NCBI GenBank assembly: GCA_030637925.1
Contig: DAOWFR010000030.1
Span: 1-6,876 of the forward strand
Direction of reading: 5' to 3'
Origin: Methanobacteriota archaeon
Lineage (GTDB): Archaea; Nanobdellota; Nanobdellia; Woesearchaeales; SM23-78
Length of the DNA stretch: 6,876 nucleotides
In this document: piece after piece, positions 1 through 5,513 of the stretch
How the letters are laid out: the number at the start of each line of letters is the position of its first letter
How positions within the stretch are numbered: the first letter of the stretch is position 1
Translations under genes and position numbers: made by a program
Notes under the pieces: model-generated
What the model was told of the DNA's origin: nothing
The model's input: the letters and a program-made list of their open reading frames with translations, nothing else
Database searches by the model: none

Positions 1-348
1 AGCAGGGCAAGAGGTCCTATACAACTGCTCACAAGGCAGCCTACTGAGGGAAGAGCAAAAGAAGGAGGACTCAGACTTGGAGAGATGGAAAAAGACACCT
101 TTGTTGCTCACGGAGCTAGCCTACTCTTGAAAGAAAGGTTTGATAGTGACAAGACAACAGTGCCTGTATGCGAAAACTGTGGCTTAATAGTTGTGTATGA
201 TGTTAGGAAGAATACTTATTACTGTCCTGTGTGCGGTGAGAATGTTGAGATAAGCAATATTGAGATGAGTTATGCTTTCAAACTAATACTTGATGAGTTC
301 AAGAGTATGACAATTTATCCAAAGCTGAGGTTGAAGAGTAAGTACTGA
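1..348 (+). CDS. rpoB: DNA-directed RNA polymerase subunit B (RpoB), C-terminal end, 5'-truncated by window
   Basis: The frame is open from base 1 and ends at TGA 346-348, giving the last 115 residues of the second-largest RNA polymerase subunit. The beginning lies outside the window. It opens in the conserved segment SRARGPIQLLTRQPTEGRA, followed by GGLRLGEMEKD and HGASLLLKER. These correspond to the RpoB/Rpb2 hybrid-binding and anchor/clamp region that packs against the largest subunit. A C-terminal zinc-binding motif follows: CENC and, about 17 residues later, CPVC. The conserved tail SYAFKLILDEF...IYPKLRL closes the protein in the place normal for archaeal RpoB, so the stop looks genuine. 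The ATG at 85 is an internal methionine, not a start. rpoA1 lies downstream in the usual archaeal order. I cannot tell whether RpoB is one chain or split into B' and B'' in this organism. Confidence 0.97.
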   Translation, partial: SRARGPIQLLTRQPTEGRAKEGGLRLGEMEKDTFVAHGASLLLKERFDSDKTTVPVCENCGLIVVYDVRKNTYYCPVCGENVEISNIEMSYAFKLILDEFKSMTIYPKLRLKSKY

Positions 349-360
349 ACAAATTATACA

Positions 361-392
361 AGGGGACTCCGGTCGCAGACTAGGAGTCGCCT
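361..392 (+). promoter_or_regulatory. Inverted repeat / RNA hairpin between rpoB and rpoA1
   Basis: The arms AGGGGACTCC (361-370) and GGAGTCGCCT (383-392) pair at 9 of 10 positions, with one G-G mismatch and a 12-nt loop. TTTT follows at 395-398. The hairpin begins 12 nt after the rpoB stop and ends about 40 nt before the preferred rpoA1 ATG. It could be an intercistronic processing or stability element, an attenuator-like structure, or a translational control element for rpoA1. The pairing is seen directly; the function is inference. Confidence 0.5.
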
Positions 393-432
393 GATTTTGG
401 TTAAGCTTTTGCGCGAAGCGGAAAAGATTAAA

Positions 433-3021
433 ATGGAAACTACTGTTTCAAAAAAGGTTGATAAGATTGAATTTGGATTAATGAGTCCTAAGTTCATCAA
501 GGAGATGGCATCAGCTAAGATTGTGACTCCTGAGCTTTATGACAAAGAAGGCTATCCTGTTGATGGGGGCTTAATGGATGTACGCCTAGGAGTTATTGAC
601 CCTGGTCTTAAGTGCAAGACCTGCGGGTGCAAGCTAAAGGAGTGCCCTGGACACTTTGGTTATATAGAGCTTGCAAGGCCTGTCATTCATATCAAATTCG
701 TTACTGTGATTCTTGACTTGTTAAGATGTACCTGCAGGAGTTGTGGTGACATCCTGATTCCAAATGATAAAATCAGTAAATACAGAGAGGAACTTGAGAA
801 GATAGGAAAAGAGTTTGGGGTTGATGAGCAGCGTTTGAAAGTGAAAGAAATTATTACTAGTCTGAAAACCATTACCAAGTGTCCTCATTGCAAGGAGAAA
901 CAGTTAAAGATCAAGATTGAAAAACCAACAACTTTCCTAGAGGATGAAAAAAGGCTTAGCCCAATAGAGGTCAGGAGTAGGCTTGAGCGTATCAAGCGCG
1001 AACACCTGCCCTTATTTGGTATTAACCCTGATAGTGCACAGCCAGAATGGATGGTGCTTACAATTCTGCCCATACCACCTGTTACTATGAGGCCAAGCAT
1101 TACTCTTGAGAGTGGTGAGAGAAGCGAGGATGACCTCACTCACAAATTGGGGGATATTGTTAGAATCAACCAGCGCTTGTTTGAGAATATTAATGCAGGA
1201 GCTCCTGAGATAATTATAGAAGATTTATGGGACTTGCTACAATATCATATCACTACTTTCTTTGATAATGCAGTGGCACAGCTACCACCAGCAAGGCATA
1301 GGAGTGGCCAGCCTTTAAAAACCCTTACTGCCCGTATTAAGAGCAAGGAAGGCAGGATAAGGCGTAACCTTGCTGGTAAAAGGACAAATTTCTCAGCAAG
1401 AACAGTTATCAGCCCTGATCCAATGCTGAATATTAATGAGGTTGGAGTGCCAATGGTAATGGCTATGAAGCTAACAGTTCCTGAGCGCGTAACAGAGTGG
1501 AATATTGAGTATCTTAAGGAGTTTGTTAAGCGCGGACCAAAAGAGTATCCTGGCTCTAATTATATTATCAGGCCTGATGGCAGAAGAAAGAAGATTACTG
1601 ATGAAACTCGAGAGCAGCTCTTAGAAGAACTACAGCCAGGCTTTATTGTTGAGAGGCACCTGATGGACGGAGACATCTGTATATTCAACAGGCAGCCAAG
1701 CCTGCACAGGATGAGCATGATGTGCCACAGGGTAAGGGTGCTTCCAGGACTTACCCTTAGGCTGAACCCTGCTGTTTGTGCTCCTTATAATGCTGATTTT
1801 GATGGTGATGAGATGAACCTTCACATACCCCAGACAGAGGAAGCACGTTCAGAGGCAGAGATACTAATGGAAGTTCAAACCCAGCTAATAAGCCCTAGGT
1901 ATGGTCTGAGTATTATTGGGTGCAACCAGGACGCGATTACTGGTAATTATATTCTTACCAAGTACCTGAAGATGCCAAGAGAAGAAGCAGTTGACCTGCT
2001 TGTGGCAATAGGAGTAGATAGCTTTTCAAAACTACCTAACAAGAGCGTTGTGAATGGAAAGGAAATCTTTTCAGTTCTGCTTCCAGATGATTTTAACTTC
2101 AGAGGCTTTGCAAGGCATTACAAGGAAGGCATAAAAGACCCTGATGCTGTTATTGAGATAAAGAATGGAACACTTGTAACTGGCATTCTTGATAAGAACA
2201 ACCTTGGAGAAGGCTCAGGCTTGCTGCTGAGAAACCTGCACAAGCAGTATGGTGCAAAGGAAATGGTTGACATGCTTGGAAAGATTTACAGGCTAGGCAT
2301 AGAAGTCCTTTTAAGGTATGGCTTCACAATAACCCTTTCAGATATTGACCTGAAACCAGAGGTAAGAGAAGAGGTTAAGAGGCTTCTTGAAGAAGCAGAC
2401 AATGATGTTAATAGGATGATACAAGAGTATCATGATGGCACACTTGAATTGCTGCCAGGAAGAGACCTAAGAGAGACCCTTGAGCTTAAAATACTGGACA
2501 GGCTTAACAAAGCAAGAAATGAGACAGGAGAAATAGTTGCTAAGAATGCTGATGAAGACTCTCACACTCTTATGATGATACTATCAGGAGCACAAGGCAA
2601 CCTGCTTAACCTTGCCCAGATGTCTGCTTGTGTTGGGCAACAAGCCTTAAGAGGAGGAAGGATTAGCAATGGTTATAGTGAGAGAACTCTGTCATGTTTT
2701 AAAAAAGGCGACCTTGGAGCTGCTGCAAGGGGCTTTGTAAAAAATGGTTTTAAGAACGGCCTTGAGCCTTTTGAGCTCTTTTTCATGGCAATGACAGGAA
2801 GAGACAGCTTGATGGATACTGCTCTTAGAACACCCAAATCAGGTTATCTTTACAGAAGACTGGCAAATGCTATGCAGGACTTTAAGGTAGAGTATGACTT
2901 TACTGTGCGTGACGCTGGCAAGAAGATTGTGCAGTTTGCTTATGGAGAAGACGGAGTTGATGTTAGCAAGAGCGAGGGTGGCAAGATTAATGTTGGGCAT
3001 ATAATAAGGACTACAAAATAA
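433..3021 (+). CDS. rpoA1: DNA-directed RNA polymerase subunit A' (RpoA1)
   Basis: This is the N-terminal part of the archaeal largest RNA polymerase subunit, carrying the catalytic Mg site; 862 residues from ATG 433 is a usual length. In order: FGLMSP near residue 16; clamp zinc site C61/C64/C71/H74 (CPGHFG); second Cys set C101/C104 and C150/C153; switch/rudder region RHRSGQPLK...RTNFSARTVISPDP (about 289-330); NRQPSLHRMS (419-428); the Mg-binding NADFDGDEM (453-461, Asp455/457/459); and the bridge helix MDTALRT...GYLYRRL near 794-809. It ends at GEDGVD, as A' subunits do, and RpoA2 continues the chain. I chose ATG 433 because family N-termini begin shortly before the FGL.SP block and because AAA precedes this ATG, as in the neighbours. 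TTG 397 and TTG 409 are in-frame alternatives that would add 12 or 8 basic residues. Odd: Gln721 replaces the near-universal Lys/Arg in the SGA(R/K)GS motif. Confidence 0.97.
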   Translation: METTVSKKVDKIEFGLMSPKFIKEMASAKIVTPELYDKEGYPVDGGLMDVRLGVIDPGLKCKTCGCKLKECPGHFGYIELARPVIHIKFVTVILDLLRCTCRSCGDILIPNDKISKYREELEKIGKEFGVDEQRLKVKEIITSLKTITKCPHCKEKQLKIKIEKPTTFLEDEKRLSPIEVRSRLERIKREHLPLFGINPDSAQPEWMVLTILPIPPVTMRPSITLESGERSEDDLTHKLGDIVRINQRLFENINAGAPEIIIEDLWDLLQYHITTFFDNAVAQLPPARHRSGQPLKTLTARIKSKEGRIRRNLAGKRTNFSARTVISPDPMLNINEVGVPMVMAMKLTVPERVTEWNIEYLKEFVKRGPKEYPGSNYIIRPDGRRKKITDETREQLLEELQPGFIVERHLMDGDICIFNRQPSLHRMSMMCHRVRVLPGLTLRLNPAVCAPYNADFDGDEMNLHIPQTEEARSEAEILMEVQTQLISPRYGLSIIGCNQDAITGNYILTKYLKMPREEAVDLLVAIGVDSFSKLPNKSVVNGKEIFSVLLPDDFNFRGFARHYKEGIKDPDAVIEIKNGTLVTGILDKNNLGEGSGLLLRNLHKQYGAKEMVDMLGKIYRLGIEVLLRYGFTITLSDIDLKPEVREEVKRLLEEADNDVNRMIQEYHDGTLELLPGRDLRETLELKILDRLNKARNETGEIVAKNADEDSHTLMMILSGAQGNLLNLAQMSACVGQQALRGGRISNGYSERTLSCFKKGDLGAAARGFVKNGFKNGLEPFELFFMAMTGRDSLMDTALRTPKSGYLYRRLANAMQDFKVEYDFTVRDAGKKIVQFAYGEDGVDVSKSEGGKINVGHIIRTTK

Positions 3022-3082
3022 AATAAAGAAAATTAAATTAAAAATTAAATAATAAATTAAAAATAATAAAATAAATAACTAA
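3022..3082 (+). repeat. G/C-free rpoA1-rpoA2 spacer with a 12-nt direct repeat
   Basis: From 3029 to 3078 there is no G or C at all. The word TAAATTAAAAAT occurs twice, at 3034-3045 and 3053-3064, 19 nt apart, within a field of AATAAA/AATTAAA words. Archaeal rpoA1 and rpoA2 normally overlap or nearly touch, so a gap of 61 to 91 nt is larger than expected. It could hold an internal promoter, be an unstructured ribosome-landing leader, or simply be drifted low-complexity sequence. There is no clear TTTATATA-type box. Confidence 0.6.
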
Positions 3083-3085
3083 TTG

Positions 3086-3102
3086 CGCGCAAAAAAGGCG
3101 CG
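3086..3102 (+). promoter_or_regulatory. Short GC-only hairpin just upstream of the rpoA2 ATG
   Basis: CGCGC (3086-3090) and GCGCG (3098-3102) form five G-C pairs around a 7-nt A-rich loop. It ends 10 nt before ATG 3113 and directly follows the AT-only spacer. If translation starts at TTG 3083 this stem is coding (residues 2-7); otherwise it is a leader structure. The function is inference. Confidence 0.35.
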
Positions 3103-3112
3103 GGTACTCAAA

Positions 3113-4270
3113 ATGAAGAGAGAACTAAAACAATACGAGGACAAACTTCCTCCCAAGCTACTCGAAGAGTTAGAAAAAGAGCTTCCTGATAAGGCTAGTA
3201 GTAACAAGGTGAAAAAGATAGTTGAAAAGGTTTACTCTGAGTATAGGAACTCACTTGCAGAGCCAGGGGAGAGCGTGGGTCTGGTTACAGCTGAGTCAAT
3301 TGGAGAGCCAGGAACCCAGATGACCCTGAACACCTTTCACTTCGCAGGTGTTAGTGAGATGAACATCACAACAGGCCTGCCAAGACTCATAGAGATCCTT
3401 GATGCTAGGAGCAAGATAAGCACAGAGATGATGGAGATATACCTGAAAAAGCCTTACTCTCAGGGCAAGGATATAAGACATATAGCTGAGAGTCTTAAAG
3501 AAACAAGATTCAAGGAATATCTTAAGGAAATCAGTATTAATGTTGCTGAGACCAGGATGAGGATTGAGCTTGATGACAAGATGCTTAAGGACAGAAAGAT
3601 GACTCCTGCAAAGATTGTAAGGATACTCAGCAAGAGTCGTCTCAAAGGATTTGATATTAAGCTTGAGAAGGATAATAATATAAGAATCAAAACTTCAGGT
3701 GATGAAGCTCTGAACATGATTTACAGGCTGAAAGAGAAAATAAAAGATGTTTATATTGATGGTATTAAGGGCATAACCCAGGTATTGCCTGTTAAAAGGG
3801 AGACAGAGTATGTAATAGTAACTGCTGGGAGTAATCTTAAGGATGTGTTTAAACTAGGATTTGTTGACCCTTGTAGAACCACAACTAATAGCATTGTTGA
3901 GATAGAGAAGCTTCAGGGCATAGAAGCAGCAAGAGAAGCCATTATAAGAGAGATAATAAAGGTTCTAAAAGCCCAGGGAATAAACATTGATATAAGGCAT
4001 ATCCTCCTAGTATCTGATGCCATGACCATGTCAGGCAAAGTCCTGGGTGTGAGCAGGTATGGTATTGTTAAGGAGAAGCCGAGCGTACTTGCAAGAGCCT
4101 CATTTGAAACCCCAATCAGGCATGTCGTTAATGCGAGCATGGTAGGAGAAATTGATGAGCTTAACTCTGTGATAGAGAATGTTATGATTAACCAGCCAGT
4201 ACCCTTGGGTACAGGGCTTCCAGGACTGATTACAAAGATAAGAGAGGAGAAGAAGAAAGGGAAGAAATAG
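3113..4270 (+). CDS. rpoA2: DNA-directed RNA polymerase subunit A'' (RpoA2)
   Basis: This is the C-terminal part of the archaeal largest subunit. It completes the active centre with RpoA1 and supplies the trigger loop and the jaw/clamp end. It has 385 residues from ATG 3113, close to the family length. After a charged helical N-terminus comes PGESVGLVTAESIGEPGTQ and then MTLNTFHFAGV, the trigger-loop region. The residues matching yeast Rpb1 Gln1078, Leu1081, Asn1082 and His1085 are all present (Gln69, Leu72, Asn73, His76). GLPRLIEILDAR follows, then a variable jaw part, and then the conserved end VDPCRTTTNSI...GIEAAREAIIREI...DIRHILLVSDAMT...SVLARASFE...QPVPLGTG. I prefer ATG 3113 because AAA precedes it. 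TTG 3083, immediately after an in-frame TAA, would add ten basic residues. Odd: Glu61 stands where nearly all relatives have Gln in AAQSIGEP. The stop lies 3 nt before rpl30e. Confidence 0.97.
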   Translation: MKRELKQYEDKLPPKLLEELEKELPDKASSNKVKKIVEKVYSEYRNSLAEPGESVGLVTAESIGEPGTQMTLNTFHFAGVSEMNITTGLPRLIEILDARSKISTEMMEIYLKKPYSQGKDIRHIAESLKETRFKEYLKEISINVAETRMRIELDDKMLKDRKMTPAKIVRILSKSRLKGFDIKLEKDNNIRIKTSGDEALNMIYRLKEKIKDVYIDGIKGITQVLPVKRETEYVIVTAGSNLKDVFKLGFVDPCRTTTNSIVEIEKLQGIEAAREAIIREIIKVLKAQGINIDIRHILLVSDAMTMSGKVLGVSRYGIVKEKPSVLARASFETPIRHVVNASMVGEIDELNSVIENVMINQPVPLGTGLPGLITKIREEKKKGKK

Positions 4271-4273
4271 AAA

Positions 4274-4555
4274 ATGAGTATTAATGAGATAAAGAAATTA
4301 TTAAAAACAGAGAACCTGGTGATAGGAACAGACAGGACTCTGAAGGCTCTTAGAAACAATGAGCTGGTAAAGGTTTTCCTTGCAAGCAATGCTCCTGAGG
4401 AACTGGTAAGGGATGTTGAGTACTATACTTCTATTATAAAGATAGATATTGAGAAACTCAAGATTCCAAATGATGAGCTTGGAGTGGTTTGTAAAAAGCC
4501 TTTTTCAATTGCTTGTATTGGTATGAAGAAAATAGTTGAGAAAAAAAAGTATTAA
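4274..4555 (+). CDS. rpl30e: Large-subunit ribosomal protein L30e (eL30)
   Basis: This 93-residue protein belongs to the L7Ae/L30e/Gadd45 RNA-binding fold, which binds kink-turn RNA; L30e is part of the large ribosomal subunit. The recognisable blocks are NLVIGTDRTLKALRN near residues 14-28, KVFLASNAPEE near 33-43, and the family signature IPNDELGVVCKKPFSIACIGM near 63-84. The length matches the family at about 95-105 residues. Its position between rpoA2 and nusA is the classic archaeal arrangement and separates it from the related L7Ae. ATG 4274 follows the rpoA2 stop by 3 nt and is preceded by AAA; a GGAG word lies about 25 nt upstream, which is far for a ribosome-binding site. The 3' end contains a run of eight A in the frame A AAA AAG, just before TAA. 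Translation is probably coupled to rpoA2. Confidence 0.93.
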   Translation: MSINEIKKLLKTENLVIGTDRTLKALRNNELVKVFLASNAPEELVRDVEYYTSIIKIDIEKLKIPNDELGVVCKKPFSIACIGMKKIVEKKKY

Positions 4556-4557
4556 TA

Positions 4558-4564
4558 AAGGAGG
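4558..4564 (+). promoter_or_regulatory. Perfect but displaced Shine-Dalgarno-like AAGGAGG upstream of nusA
   Basis: AAGGAGG is a strong anti-16S complement, but it lies 25 nt before ATG 4590 instead of the usual 5-10. There is no upstream in-frame start, because TAA occurs at 4584 in the nusA frame. Its last bases lie inside a near-palindrome at 4562-4578 (AGGA...TCCT), which could hide the site or shorten the effective distance. Whether it serves nusA is uncertain. Confidence 0.4.
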
Positions 4565-4589
4565 ACAAAATTTTTCCTGGTTCTAAAAA

Positions 4590-5012
4590 ATGACATCTCA
4601 AAAAATAACCTTTGACACTGACATGCTGAAATTCATGGGGTTATTTGAGAACCTTACTCATGCAAAGCTAAAAGACTGCTTTTTTGACAGGGGAAAACTG
4701 GTCTTTCTCATAGACCAAGGAGAAATGGGAAAAGCCCTTGGCAGGAATAAAAGCAATATTGTTAAGCTTGAGAAGATGCTTAATAGAAAGATTAAAATAG
4801 TAGAATTTAATCCTAACAGACTACAGTTTATCACAAATTACCTGGCTCCGCTCAGGATAACAGACATACAAGAGGAAGGTGATGTTGTAACCATCACTGG
4901 AATAGATACAAAAACAAAAGGTTTAATAATAGGAATAAAAGCCCAGAACCTAAGAAACCTTGAAAAAACAGTTAGCAAGTACTTTAAGATTGAAGAGATA
5001 AAGGTTGTATGA
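4590..5012 (+). CDS. nusA: NusA-like transcription termination/antitermination factor, two KH domains
   Basis: This 140-residue protein has the length and architecture of the archaeal short NusA, which consists only of two KH RNA-binding domains and lacks the N-terminal RNA-polymerase-binding and S1 domains of bacterial NusA. The opening ITFDTDMLKFMGLFENLT matches the archaeal family start. KH1 spans about residues 25-75 (GEMGKALGRNKSNIVKLEKML) and KH2 about 85-140 (TKTKGLIIGIKAQNLRNLE). The position between rpl30e and rps12 supports the assignment. Odd: the GxxG loop that grips RNA in KH domains is GRNK (51-54) in the first domain and GIKA (115-118) in the second, so the second glycine is lost in both. 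RNA binding may therefore be weakened or altered. ATG 4590 is the only possible start, with a stop six bases upstream in frame. The gene ends 3 nt before rps12. Confidence 0.9.
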   Translation: MTSQKITFDTDMLKFMGLFENLTHAKLKDCFFDRGKLVFLIDQGEMGKALGRNKSNIVKLEKMLNRKIKIVEFNPNRLQFITNYLAPLRITDIQEEGDVVTITGIDTKTKGLIIGIKAQNLRNLEKTVSKYFKIEEIKVV

Positions 5013-5015
5013 AAA

Positions 5016-5453
5016 ATGGGTAAGAAGAGCAAAGGCTTGAATGCTGCAAAAAAGCTTAAGAAGAGAGGCAAAAAGGCTAGATGGCATGATAAATGGTTTG
5101 TTAAGAAAGCCAAAAGGCTAAAAGCTAAATCTGATCCTCTTGGAGGAGCAAGCCAGGCATCAGGCATAGTCCTAGAGAAAGTTCAATTAGAAGCCAAACA
5201 GCCTAATTCTGCCATGAGGAAATGTGTAAGAGTACAGTTAGTAAAGAATGGCAAGCAAGTAACTGCTTTCTGCCCTGGAGACGGAGCAACTAAATTAATA
5301 GATGAGCACGACGAAGTTATTATTGAGTGCATAGGCGGCAATATGGGCAGAAGTAAAGGAGACATCCCAGGAGTCAGATGGCAAGTAATAAAAGTTAATG
5401 ACCAAAGCCTTAATGCATTACTCAGAGGCAAGTTAGAGAAGGCAAGGAAGTAA
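5016..5453 (+). CDS. rps12: Small-subunit ribosomal protein uS12 (S12/S23e)
   Basis: This 145-residue protein is a full-length archaeal/eukaryotic-type uS12, part of the 30S decoding centre. It has a very basic N-terminal extension (residues 1-39, rich in Lys/Arg), then DPLGGASQASGIVLEKV, the hallmark decoding loop KQPNSAMRKCVRVQL (61-75), FCPGDGATKLIDEHDEV (85-101), and the second conserved loop GRSKGDIPGVRW (111-122). All the core uS12 blocks are intact. ATG 5016 sits 3 nt after the nusA stop with AAA before it, so translation is probably coupled. In most archaea rps7, tuf and rps10 follow; here the operon appears to end, with a T-rich stretch right after the stop. Confidence 0.96.
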   Translation: MGKKSKGLNAAKKLKKRGKKARWHDKWFVKKAKRLKAKSDPLGGASQASGIVLEKVQLEAKQPNSAMRKCVRVQLVKNGKQVTAFCPGDGATKLIDEHDEVIIECIGGNMGRSKGDIPGVRWQVIKVNDQSLNALLRGKLEKARK

Positions 5454-5455
5454 GG

Positions 5456-5470
5456 GTTTATTCTTTTTCA
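5456..5470 (+). terminator. T-rich archaeal-type terminator candidate after rps12
   Basis: Immediately after the rps12 stop, a T-rich stretch (TTTATTCTTTTT, 5457-5468) resembles the oligo-T signals that end archaeal transcription without a hairpin. It coincides with the end of the conserved operon and precedes a TATA-like box, which fits a transcription-unit boundary. Confidence 0.45.
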
Positions 5471-5476
5471 ATTAAC

Positions 5477-5484
5477 TATTTAAA
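5477..5484 (+). promoter_or_regulatory. TATA-box candidate for the membrane protein gene
   Basis: TATTTAAA at 5477-5484 would place a start site roughly 26 nt downstream, near 5507. That would give a leader of only a few bases before ATG 5514, and there is no Shine-Dalgarno sequence there. This is consistent with a near-leaderless archaeal transcript. In AT-rich sequence such a box can occur by chance. Confidence 0.35.
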
Positions 5485-5513
5485 CATAAGATGATTTCTG
5501 TGAAGTCTGGAAA

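Noticed and set aside
85..348. A small stand-alone zinc-ribbon protein starting at ATG 85
   Set aside because: The frame is open upstream to base 1 and encodes the conserved RpoB block before it, so this ATG is internal to rpoB.
349..432. A small RNA gene or tRNA fragment in the rpoB-rpoA1 gap
   Set aside because: Only one hairpin is visible; there is no cloverleaf, CCA end or TATA-like element to support an independent RNA gene.
885..1139. - strand frames inside rpoA1 (also 687-878 and 1630-1824)
   Set aside because: They lie opposite conserved RpoA1 domains and are shorter than 90 codons with no recognisable features.
1780..2640. An intein or intron in rpoA1 near the catalytic site, a common insertion place
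   Set aside because: The protein runs through the NADFDGD motif and onward at normal family length with no extra block or splicing motifs.
3913..4389. A 158-codon open frame on the - strand with a hydrophobic translation
   Set aside because: It lies fully opposite rpoA2 and rpl30e, both well-supported conserved genes; the hydrophobicity comes from the complement of Lys/Glu-rich codons. It is a shadow frame.
4838..5167. A 109-codon - strand frame across nusA and rps12
   Set aside because: It is antisense to two conserved genes, with a low-complexity Leu/Phe-rich translation and no start signal.
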